Under the pieces are notes generated by a model. That model ran no database searches. It was not told where the DNA came from and saw nothing but the letters and a program-made list of their open reading frames with translations. Of a stretch of 64,000 bases of DNA, positions 9,160 to 17,685 are shown in pieces. The stretch is from an uncultured Cohaesibacter sp. (GTDB lineage Bacteria > Pseudomonadota > Alphaproteobacteria > Rhizobiales > Cohaesibacteraceae), in contig NZ_OY781114.1 in NCBI RefSeq assembly GCF_963676485.1, forward strand, positions 2,136,501 to 2,200,500, written 5' to 3'. Made by a program: the position numbers and the translations under genes. The first letter of the stretch is position 1, and each line of letters opens with the position of its first letter.

Positions 9160-9615
9160 ATGCTGCAAACGAATATCCTGTTCCTTGATGAAACGAACAA
9201 TGATCGGAGCATCATGGCTGAAGCCTATTTCAATCGGGGGCTCAACAATGCGGTGCGCGCGTTCAGCGCAGGATTTGCGCCTGCGGAAAGATTGGACAGA
9301 TACGTGTTCGACGTGCTCAGAGAGAATGGCATAGCGCCCGAGGATTATTGCCCAAAGCCGGTCGATATCTTCTTGCAGGCCTACTCGCCACGTATTGATC
9401 TCGTTGTCGGATTTGAACCTGCAAGTGGGGCCTATAAACGCCCGATCTTTCCTTGCAATCCTCCGGCCACTTATCTTAACGTGCTGGCCTCCCATGATCG
9501 GGAGCAACTGCCAGGCCATCGTCGAAGAACAGTAAGAGAGACCTATGCGGACCTGCGCCTTGCCATCGATCGGGCTATTGCAACGGGCTTGTTGCCCGGC
9601 TCCATGGCTGCTTGA
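9160..9615 (+). CDS. Low-molecular-weight phosphatase/arsenate reductase-fold protein lacking the catalytic cysteine
   Basis: 151 residues from ATG 9160, chosen because GAGGG lies just upstream; a longer frame from 9073 has no such site. The N-terminus ILFLDETNNDRSIMAEAYFNRG matches the P-loop of LMW protein tyrosine phosphatases and ArsC (LFL-C-x5-R-S-x-MAE). D10 sits where the nucleophilic cysteine should be, while R16 and S17 are kept. Later family features remain: FSAG, VLRENGI, the LDLVV-like strand and the PIFPCNPP segment. It should therefore be inactive as a phosphatase or reductase of this type and may be a binding or regulatory pseudoenzyme. Confidence 0.7.
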   Translation: MLQTNILFLDETNNDRSIMAEAYFNRGLNNAVRAFSAGFAPAERLDRYVFDVLRENGIAPEDYCPKPVDIFLQAYSPRIDLVVGFEPASGAYKRPIFPCNPPATYLNVLASHDREQLPGHRRRTVRETYADLRLAIDRAIATGLLPGSMAA

Positions 9616-9796
9616 TGGAAGACTATGCCTTTCAGGCCGGGGTCATCACCGGGTCCGGTCTGCTAAAACTGCATGACAGCTCGTGTAAAAAGGCTGACAT
9701 AAGTAATAAAATGCTACTGATTGGCATTTGCTTTTCTGCGTTTGCGGCTAAACATTGAAGCGGTTCAATGATTTGTGCTAACACAGGGAAAATACT

Positions 9797-9812
9797 AACC
9801 GATAGAACCGAT
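9797..9812. repeat. Tandem AACCGAT repeat upstream of fba
   Basis: AACCGAT occurs twice, at 9797-9803 and 9806-9812, two bases apart and about 100 bp before the fba start. It may be a pair of regulator half-sites. No function can be read from it. Confidence 0.35.
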
Positions 9813-9910
9813 ATCGCTTCCTTCTTTGCTATTTTCTGGACGTTGGAGAAGGAATGTTTTATTTGACTATTGAGAATTAATTTAGTCTCGAAACTTTAAG
9901 GGAGATCAGC

Positions 9911-10993
9911 GTGAGCGGAATCAAATTGAGCCCGGGCGTCATCACCGGCGAAGAGTATTTGCAGCTTCTTGATGCTTGCAAAGAAGGTGGATATGCTCTG
10001 CCTGCCGTCAACGTTACCGGCACCAACAGTCTCAATGCGGTAATGGAAGCCGCTGCCAAAGCAAACTCCGATATCATCATTCAGATGTCGAATGGCGGCG
10101 CACAGTTCTTCGCTGGTCAGGGCGCTCCTGATGCGATGCGCGCGCGCGTTCTGGGATCTGTTTCCATTGCGCAGCATGTGCATCTGTTGGCAAAAGAATA
10201 TGGCATCTGTGCCGTTCTTCATACCGACCACTGCAACAAGAAACTGCTGCCATGGGTCGACGGTCTGTTGGACGAAGGTGAAAAATACTACAAGGCGAAC
10301 GGTCGTCCGCTTTACACCTCCCATATGATCGACCTGTCCGAAGAATCTCTGGAAGACAACGTTGCCATCAGCGCCAAATATCTGGAACGCATGGCTCCGA
10401 TGGGCATGAGCCTTGAAATCGAGCTGGGCGTCACCGGTGGTGAAGAAGACGGCATTGGTAAAGAGCTGGAAGAAGGCGATGCAGCCGATCCTCGTCTCTA
10501 TACTCAGCCTGAAGACGTGCTTTATGCCTATGATATCCTTTCCAAGATTGGTCACTTCACCGTGGCTGCATCCTTTGGTAACGTGCATGGCGTTTATGCT
10601 CCGGGCAACGTCAAGCTGCGTCCGGAAATCCTGAAGCATTCTCAGGAACTGGTTGCCAAGGAACGTAATCTGGCTGACAAGCCTTTGAGCCTCGTGTTCC
10701 ATGGCGGGTCTGGCTCTCCGAAAGCCCAGATTTCCGAAGCTGTGTCCTATGGCGTGTTCAAGATGAACATCGACACCGACATCCAGTTTGCCTTTGCTGA
10801 AGCTGTGGGTGCGAAAGTCGATGAGAATCCGGTTGCCTTCAAGCATCAGGTTGATCCGAAAGACGGCACTCCATACAAGAAATTCTACGATCCGCGCAAA
10901 TGGCTGCGTGCAGGCGAACAGGGCATGATTGCCCGCCTCGAAGAAGCCATGAAGGATCTGGGCTCTGCTGGTCGTTCTGTCGCTTCCAAGTGA
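9911..10993 (+). CDS. fbaA: Class II fructose-bisphosphate aldolase
   Basis: 360 residues, close to E. coli FbaA (359). GTG start at 9911 after AAGGGAGA. The zinc/active-site segment LHTDHC at 103-108 (D106, H107) is present, as are NVHGVYAPGNVKL and VFHGGSGS with the further metal-binding histidines. It cleaves fructose-1,6-bisphosphate to DHAP and glyceraldehyde-3-phosphate, or runs in reverse for gluconeogenesis, which would suit growth on C2-C4 compounds. Single gene with its own terminator. Confidence 0.95.
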   Translation: MSGIKLSPGVITGEEYLQLLDACKEGGYALPAVNVTGTNSLNAVMEAAAKANSDIIIQMSNGGAQFFAGQGAPDAMRARVLGSVSIAQHVHLLAKEYGICAVLHTDHCNKKLLPWVDGLLDEGEKYYKANGRPLYTSHMIDLSEESLEDNVAISAKYLERMAPMGMSLEIELGVTGGEEDGIGKELEEGDAADPRLYTQPEDVLYAYDILSKIGHFTVAASFGNVHGVYAPGNVKLRPEILKHSQELVAKERNLADKPLSLVFHGGSGSPKAQISEAVSYGVFKMNIDTDIQFAFAEAVGAKVDENPVAFKHQVDPKDGTPYKKFYDPRKWLRAGEQGMIARLEEAMKDLGSAGRSVASK

Positions 10994-11020
10994 TAGGCGA
11001 GCATTGTTGCTCTCTGAACA

Positions 11021-11055
11021 AGGCCCTCCGGGAGTTTTCCCGGAGGGCCTTTTTA
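11021..11055 (+). terminator. Intrinsic terminator of fbaA
   Basis: AGGCCCTCCGGG and its complement TCCCGGAGGGCCT form a strong stem at 11021-11050 and are followed by TTTTT. It lies 28 bp after the stop codon. Confidence 0.95.
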
Positions 11056-11299
11056 TGTCGGCCTTTCAGCCCTCATAAGGCTTGTCTTTGGCTGTGGTCC
11101 TGTGAATTGGACTTATGGAACGAAGGCTTTGGCAAAAAGCTTTTGTCTTTGCCACATTTCCCTGTTATCCGTTGGTGCATATCGGATATTTGCCCCTGCA
11201 AATCACTGATTCTTGCCATTTTGGGCTGGTTGGGCGTGATTTGCTTTCATGCAAGTCGAGCATGTTGCTATTCTACTCTTTGAGGTGTCGGAGCTGATT
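11056..11299. other. Gap between fbaA terminator and the first Inh lipoprotein
   Basis: About 240 bp without a convincing gene. It contains an inverted repeat, TGGCAAA (11130-11136) with TTTGCCA (11148-11154), of unknown role. The promoter of the next gene must lie here but was not recognised. Confidence 0.35.
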
Positions 11300-11947
11300 G
11301 TGAAAAATTCTGGAACACTCATGATCATGCCTGTCGTTGCCTTGGTTTTGGGGGGCTGTGCGGTCTCTTCCGGTGGTCTTTCTTCAAACCACACTTCAGT
11401 GCAACAGGCCGCAAGAACCCCGGTTGGTGGGCCGATTGCCTTGCCCGCAGACGGACGTGTTGATCTGGCTATGGCTGCCTCGACAGACAAATTCTCCAAA
11501 CCGAATGAGGAAACACTGGGTGTCGCAGAGCCTGAGGCGGCATTTGATGCCGTTGATGCCGAATTTCGGCAGGCCTATGCCGAGGCTTCGCAGAATTTCA
11601 TACCTGCTGGTACCACGCATGCAGAGTTAAAGCCCTTTGTTGGTCGTTGGAAGTTGCAGCCCAAAGGCTCAAGGGAGAAATTGCGACAGCTAGGGGCTTC
11701 TTTGGGACTTTCGCAGAGTTGTGAGCTCGTTCTTGAAGATACGCGCGGTGGGTATGGCTATAAGGCGTCCGGGAGTTCGGCTTGTCCGACGAACCTGTTC
11801 ATGCTGGATAGCTGGGTCGCCTTTGATGATCGTCTCGTCTTGCGTGACCATATGGGGGACGATATTGTGAAGTTGCGGTCTGATGGAAACGGTGTCTGGG
11901 TCGGTGTGAATAAACAAGGCAATATGCTGGTTCTGAAGAAATCTTGA
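11300..11947 (+). CDS. AprI/Inh-type lipoprotein (protease-inhibitor fold), long form
   Basis: 215 residues from GTG 11300, with GGAG at 11290-11293. This start gives a 19-residue lipoprotein signal ending in the lipobox LGGC with C20 as the lipidation site. A low-complexity linker of about 90 residues follows. The C-terminal domain (FVGRWKL, then SCELVLED, SACPTNLFMLDSWVAFDD and the closing GVWVG) fits the AprI/Inh beta-barrel seen in metalloprotease inhibitors and in Brucella Omp19. It probably sits at the outer membrane facing the periplasm. A second, shorter member follows. Confidence 0.7.
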   Translation: MKNSGTLMIMPVVALVLGGCAVSSGGLSSNHTSVQQAARTPVGGPIALPADGRVDLAMAASTDKFSKPNEETLGVAEPEAAFDAVDAEFRQAYAEASQNFIPAGTTHAELKPFVGRWKLQPKGSREKLRQLGASLGLSQSCELVLEDTRGGYGYKASGSSACPTNLFMLDSWVAFDDRLVLRDHMGDDIVKLRSDGNGVWVGVNKQGNMLVLKKS

Positions 11948-12044
11948 CCCGTTTCTTCTTGAAATTAACGGATCTTTCAGTTGGTCCTTGAATATTTACC
12001 AATAAGAATCAAAACTCTTATTTGTGTGATGTAAGGAGAGTGGT

Positions 12045-12635
12045 ATGATTCGCTATTCCGCGCTTTTGTGTGCCGGTTTGCTGCTGACAGCTTGTTCATC
12101 CGCTGGTTTTGACCGGTTTGGGGGCAATAACGCATCCTCGTTGAATCCAGCTCCGACATCGCCTGTCGAGAGTCAGGCGCTTGGAACCCTTATTCCCAAT
12201 GACCAATATCCGAACCAGTCCTATTCGACGGCTCAACAATCAGGGCAGCCGATCAACAATGCGATGGGGGCGGAAGCCGAGCTTGCTCCGCCGGTTCAGA
12301 ATAATATGTCTGCTCTATCCCAACCAGTGCCTTCTTCGGCCCGCGCTCTCAAGCGAACCGATTTGCTGGGCGCCTGGACGCTGACGTCCGGGGCTGAGCA
12401 GTGTAAGCTGAATATCAATCTGACCAATTGGACAGGCGGCTATCGAGCATCTTCACGTGGCTGTCGCTCTGCTGATCTACAGAGGATAAACGCCTGGCGC
12501 CTTGATGGTGAGAAGCTGGTTGTCTTCCTGGCAGAAGACGGATCTACCATTCTGGCGCGCTTCCATTCAAATGCGCCGGGGCAGTTTTCCGGCAAGGCTA
12601 CGATGGATGGGCGCACGTTGTCTTTCGCTCGCTGA
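12045..12635 (+). CDS. Omp19-like AprI/Inh-domain outer membrane lipoprotein
   Basis: 196 residues. The lipoprotein signal ends in LLTAC with C17 as the lipidated residue. A proline/serine/glutamine-rich linker (about 20-105) precedes an AprI/Inh domain: LLGAWTLTSGAEQCKLN, GYRASSRGC, INAWRLDGEKLVVF and the closing LSFAR. The size and pattern resemble Brucella Omp19, which inhibits proteases. The ribosome binding site AAGGAGAG precedes ATG 12045. It is separated from the larger paralogue by 97 bp and could be expressed independently. Confidence 0.75.
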   Translation: MIRYSALLCAGLLLTACSSAGFDRFGGNNASSLNPAPTSPVESQALGTLIPNDQYPNQSYSTAQQSGQPINNAMGAEAELAPPVQNNMSALSQPVPSSARALKRTDLLGAWTLTSGAEQCKLNINLTNWTGGYRASSRGCRSADLQRINAWRLDGEKLVVFLAEDGSTILARFHSNAPGQFSGKATMDGRTLSFAR

Positions 12636-12673
12636 ATTGGGCAGTTTATTCAAGGGTGATCGCGTATTCGGGA

Positions 12674-12698
12674 GAGCATGAAGCTGGTCTTTATGCTC
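12674..12698 (+). terminator. Hairpin after the Omp19-like gene (possible terminator)
   Basis: GAGCATGAAG (12674-12683) pairs with CTTTATGCTC (12689-12698) around a 5-nt loop, with one GU pair. The following tract is only TTCATCAGTCTT, so termination efficiency is doubtful. From here to zapE (12930) no gene is supported. Confidence 0.45.
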
Positions 12699-12930
12699 TT
12701 CATCAGTCTTAGGGATCATTTCCTTACGCCATCATTTCCCCTAAAGCAGGACCATTCTTTTTCGTGTTTTCCCCGTGTCTTGTCGCAAAGCTGGGCATAC
12801 GGGTGAGGGTGTCGCTGTTCGCCTCTTTTGTGTGCTCGTCCTGTCGAAGGGTTGAGGCCATGAGGGCAGAGCATGGGCGGTACAAGCATATTTAGGGCAT
12901 CTCTATGCCGGAGCATGACGAGGCAAGCAA

Positions 12931-14076
12931 TTGAATAGTGAACTGGGCGGCATTTCGGTATCGGATCTGTATGACAGCAAGGTGCGGCACGGCGATATAG
13001 AGGGCGATGCGGATCAAAGGGCGCTGGCGGTTCGCTTCGACCAATTGCTTGAAAAGGTGAGCGAAAAGCGACTCTCTCGAAAAACCTCTTCTCTTGGCTG
13101 GCTGTTTGCCAAGCGTCAACCTGTAGAGCCGGTTAGGGGGCTCTATATCTGGGGCGAGGTTGGTCGTGGCAAGACCATGATCATGGATCTGTTTTTCGAG
13201 GTGGCTCCGGTCAAGCGCAAGGGTCGGTATCATTTCCATGAATTCATGCGTAACATGCATGCCCGGATCAAGCAGGCGCGTGCGGATATCGCCAGCGGCA
13301 AGATCAAGGGCGATGATCCGATCAAGCCCGTGGCAGATGCTTTGAGCCAGGAAGTGCGGCTGTTGTGCTTTGACGAATTCAGCGTAACCGACATTGCGGA
13401 TGCGATGCTTTTAGGGCGGCTCTTCTCCCGACTATTCGCAGATGGTGTGGTCGTTGTTGCCACGTCCAATGTCGATCCGGACCTGCTCTATAAGGACGGG
13501 CTGAACCGGCAATTGTTCCTACCGTTCATTGCGCTTCTAAAAGAGCGTTGCGAGGTGGTTCGGCTGTCTTCGCGGACGGATTTCCGGATGGAAAAGCTGG
13601 GCGGTCAGCCGGTTTATCTTTACCCGAAAAATGAAGAAACCGGCGCGCGTTTCCAGTCTATGTGGGAGACGGTGATCGAGGCACCTCGTGCACCGAGCGA
13701 TGCGGTGGAAAATCAGGGGCGCAGCATTTCTGTGCCTGAAGCCTGTCATGGCATGGCCCGTTTTTCTTTCGAAGATCTCTGTGCTCGTCCTTTGGGCGCA
13801 TCGGACTATCTGCGTTTATGTGAGGTCTATCATACGATCTTTATCGACGGTATTCCGCTCTTTGAGCGGTCCATGCGCAATGAGGCCAAGCGGTTTATCA
13901 TCCTGATCGATACTCTTTATGACAACCATGTGCGCGTCATCGCTCTGGCCCATGTCTCGCAGTTCGATCTGGGCCAGAATCTGGATGGAACAGAGGCCTT
14001 CGAATTTGATCGCACAGCGTCCCGTCTCACAGAAATGCAATCAGATGAATATCTGGAAGATTGCTCAAGGTTATAA
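12931..14076 (+). CDS. zapE: ZapE/AFG1-type cell division ATPase
   Basis: 381 residues of the ZapE (AFG1) P-loop ATPase family, which in E. coli acts on FtsZ at the constricting ring. Walker A GEVGRGKT is at 75-82 and Walker B LLCFDEF at 144-150, with the family's HFHEFM segment at 101-106 and TSNVDPDLLYKDGLNRQLFLPFI after it. The start appears to be TTG 12931, with GAGG at 12920-12923. No in-frame ATG occurs before the Walker A motif. It lies upstream of mdh, as in many Hyphomicrobiales. Confidence 0.9.
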   Translation: MNSELGGISVSDLYDSKVRHGDIEGDADQRALAVRFDQLLEKVSEKRLSRKTSSLGWLFAKRQPVEPVRGLYIWGEVGRGKTMIMDLFFEVAPVKRKGRYHFHEFMRNMHARIKQARADIASGKIKGDDPIKPVADALSQEVRLLCFDEFSVTDIADAMLLGRLFSRLFADGVVVVATSNVDPDLLYKDGLNRQLFLPFIALLKERCEVVRLSSRTDFRMEKLGGQPVYLYPKNEETGARFQSMWETVIEAPRAPSDAVENQGRSISVPEACHGMARFSFEDLCARPLGASDYLRLCEVYHTIFIDGIPLFERSMRNEAKRFIILIDTLYDNHVRVIALAHVSQFDLGQNLDGTEAFEFDRTASRLTEMQSDEYLEDCSRL

Positions 14077-15188
<1,112 letters not shown>

Positions 15189-15211
15189 GTAAGATTGGCG
15201 ATTGAGATCCC

Positions 15212-15288
15212 CCCTCTTGAGACGGCTTGAACAATCGAGAGGGATTGATACCGGGTATTCCTGCGCTCCTGGCTTACGGCTCAGGAAT
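15212..15288. other. Two hairpins in the mdh-sucC spacer
   Basis: CCCTCTTGA (15212-15220) pairs with TCGAGAGGG (15235-15243), and ATTCCTG (15257-15263) with CAGGAAT (15282-15288). Neither is followed by a good U tract. They may be attenuators or mRNA-stabilising structures that set mdh apart from suc expression. The rest of the 262-bp gap (15189-15450) holds no gene. Confidence 0.4.
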
Positions 15289-15450
15289 ATTTCGGCCTAA
15301 ATTTTTGCATCACTTCCAAGCGTGAAACGGTCCATGGGGATGGATCGGTAAGCAGGCGGAAGTGGTGCATTAATACCACAAGCAAAGACCAGTCTGGTGG
15401 CGCTTGCTCACGGTGCGCATCAGGCCGATCCAAAGATTAGGGGAGATCCC

Positions 15451-16647
15451 ATGAATATTCATGAGTATCAGGCGAAGGCCTTGCTTAAGGAATATGGTGC
15501 ACCCGTCGCTGACGGTTTGCCCATCTTTTCCGCTGATGAAGCAGGTGCTGCTGCAGATAAACTGGGCGGTCCGCTCTGGGTGGTTAAGTCCCAGATCCAT
15601 GCGGGCGGTCGCGGTAAAGGCAAATTCAAAGAAGAATCCGCTGGCGAAAAAGGCGGTGTTCGGCTCGCTTTCTCAAAAGAGGACGTCATTGAGTTCGTCG
15701 GACAGATGCTGGGGGCAACCCTGGTAACGAACCAGACCGGTGAAGCCGGTAAGCAGGTCAATCGCATCTATCTGGAAGATGGTGCCGATATCGACCGCGA
15801 ACTCTATCTTTCTATCCTGGTCGACCGGACAACCGGTTGTGTCGCTTTCGTGGTTTCGACCGAAGGCGGTATGGATATCGAAGCTGTGGCTGAGGAGACG
15901 CCGGACAAGATTCTGACCGTGCCGATCGATCCGAGTGCTGGCGTGACGGCGGATAATGCAATCGCGCTGTGCAATGCGTTGAAGCTGGAAGGCTCTGCGC
16001 GCGACGATGGCATGCATCTTTTCCCCATCCTCTACAAGGCCTTTGTCGAGAAGGATATGTCCCTTCTTGAGATCAATCCGCTGATCGTTATGGAAAACCA
16101 GCGCCTGCGTGTGTTGGATGCCAAGGTGTCGTTCGATGGCAACGCGCTGTTCCGTCATCCCGATGTGATGGCCCTGCGGGACAAGACCGAAGAAGACGCC
16201 AAGGAAATTGAAGCCTCCAAGTATGATCTTGCCTATGTGGCGCTTGATGGCAACATCGGCTGCATGGTGAATGGCGCTGGCCTTGCCATGGCAACGATGG
16301 ACATCATCAAGCTTTACGGTGCGGAACCGGCCAACTTCCTTGATGTTGGTGGTGGAGCCAGCGTTGAGAAGGTGACCGCTGCCTTCAAGATCATTACCTC
16401 AGATCCGAATGTGAAGGGTATTCTGGTCAATATCTTTGGCGGGATCATGCGTTGTGACGTGATCGCCCAAGGTGTGTTGACCGCTGTTCAGGAAGTCGGG
16501 CTTGAAGTGCCCCTCGTGGTGCGACTGGAAGGCACGCGCGTTGAAGAAGGCAAGAAGCTGATCGCCGAAAGCGATCTCAATGTCATTCCTGCTGATGATC
16601 TCAACGATGCCGCTCAGAAAATCGTCGCAGCTGTGAAGGGGGCCTAA
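15451..16647 (+). CDS. sucC: Succinyl-CoA ligase (ADP-forming) beta subunit
   Basis: 398 residues from ATG 15451, with GGGGAGA just upstream; this start gives the family's usual [12 protein letters not shown]. An ATP-grasp domain comes first, with [13 protein letters not shown]. The C-terminal CoA-ligase flavodoxin-like domain has [18 protein letters not shown] and [13 protein letters not shown]. With SucD it makes ATP/GTP and succinate from succinyl-CoA. sucD starts 4 bp after its stop. Confidence 0.97.
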   Translation: MNIHEYQAKALLKEYGAPVADGLPIFSADEAGAAADKLGGPLWVVKSQIHAGGRGKGKFKEESAGEKGGVRLAFSKEDVIEFVGQMLGATLVTNQTGEAGKQVNRIYLEDGADIDRELYLSILVDRTTGCVAFVVSTEGGMDIEAVAEETPDKILTVPIDPSAGVTADNAIALCNALKLEGSARDDGMHLFPILYKAFVEKDMSLLEINPLIVMENQRLRVLDAKVSFDGNALFRHPDVMALRDKTEEDAKEIEASKYDLAYVALDGNIGCMVNGAGLAMATMDIIKLYGAEPANFLDVGGGASVEKVTAAFKIITSDPNVKGILVNIFGGIMRCDVIAQGVLTAVQEVGLEVPLVVRLEGTRVEEGKKLIAESDLNVIPADDLNDAAQKIVAAVKGA

Positions 16648-16651
16648 TTCG

Positions 16652-17563
16652 ATGTCCATTCTTGTCAACAAAGATACCAAAATCATCGTGCAGGGGCTGA
16701 CCGGTAAAACCGGTACGTTTCACACCGAGCAGGCTCTCAATTACTTCGGCACGAAAATGGTGGCGGGCGTTCATCCCAAGAAGGGCGGTGAAACCTGGTC
16801 TTCCGGTGTTGAATGCGCTGCCGAGTTGCCGATCTTTACCAATGTGAAGGAAGCCAAGGACGCGACCGGTGCAACCGCGTCGGTGATCTATGTGCCGCCT
16901 GCAGGGGCCGCCGCTGCGATTGTCGAGGCCATCGATGCCGGTGTTGAATTCATTACCTGCATCACCGAGGGTATTCCGGTGGTGGATATGGTGAAGGTTA
17001 AACGGCGCCTTGAAGATTCCAATTCACGCCTGCTTGGCCCGAACTGCCCCGGTGTCCTGACCCCTGAAGAGTGCAAAATCGGTATTATGCCCGGCTCCAT
17101 CTTCAAGAAAGGCTCGGTTGGTATTGTATCTCGCTCTGGTACTCTTACGTATGAAGCAGTGTTCCAGACGACGAATGAGGGCCTGGGCCAGACCACAGCC
17201 GTCGGTATTGGCGGTGATCCGGTCAAAGGCACTGAATTTATCGATGTGCTGGATCTGTTCCTTGATGATCCGGAAACGGAATCCATCATCATGATTGGTG
17301 AAATCGGTGGATCCGCTGAAGAGGACGCTGCCGAATGGCTCAAGGAGCAGGCTGCGAAAGGGCGCAAAAAACCAATGGTCGGTTTCATTGCCGGCCGCAC
17401 GGCTCCTCCCGGCCGGACAATGGGGCACGCAGGTGCCGTGATTTCCGGCGGAAAAGGCGGGGCTGAAGATAAAATTGCTGCGATGGAAAGCGCAGGGATT
17501 CGCGTTTCACCTTCTCCGGCAAGTCTCGGTACCACTTTGGTTGACTTGCTCAAAGGTAAGTAA
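16652..17563 (+). CDS. sucD: Succinyl-CoA ligase alpha subunit
   Basis: 303 residues. The CoA-binding Rossmann domain begins with [17 protein letters not shown] at 11-27. The phosphorylated histidine is H259 in [10 protein letters not shown]. It is the usual alpha partner of SucC, 4 bp downstream of sucC. A dyad lies between it and sucA. Confidence 0.97.
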   Translation: MSILVNKDTKIIVQGLTGKTGTFHTEQALNYFGTKMVAGVHPKKGGETWSSGVECAAELPIFTNVKEAKDATGATASVIYVPPAGAAAAIVEAIDAGVEFITCITEGIPVVDMVKVKRRLEDSNSRLLGPNCPGVLTPEECKIGIMPGSIFKKGSVGIVSRSGTLTYEAVFQTTNEGLGQTTAVGIGGDPVKGTEFIDVLDLFLDDPETESIIMIGEIGGSAEEDAAEWLKEQAAKGRKKPMVGFIAGRTAPPGRTMGHAGAVISGGKGGAEDKIAAMESAGIRVSPSPASLGTTLVDLLKGK

Positions 17564-17582
17564 AAGCGCGACATTAAGTTAT

Positions 17583-17617
17583 TGCCACGAGATAGGTATT
17601 GTACTTAGCTCGTGGCA
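17583..17617. other. Hairpin between sucD and sucA
   Basis: TGCCACGAG (17583-17591) pairs perfectly with CTCGTGGCA (17609-17617) around a 17-nt loop, in the 122-bp sucD-sucA spacer. No U tract follows, so it is more likely an RNA-processing, attenuation or binding site than a terminator. Confidence 0.4.
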
Positions 17618-17685
17618 GCAAATCAGTTCAGCAATGGTGCTGGACCCGAAAAAAGAGACCGAACGAAGGTTCGGCGGTGGTGGCG

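Noticed and set aside
12716-12916. Small minus-strand gene upstream of zapE
   Set aside because: The 66-codon frame has no ribosome binding site and no recognisable features.
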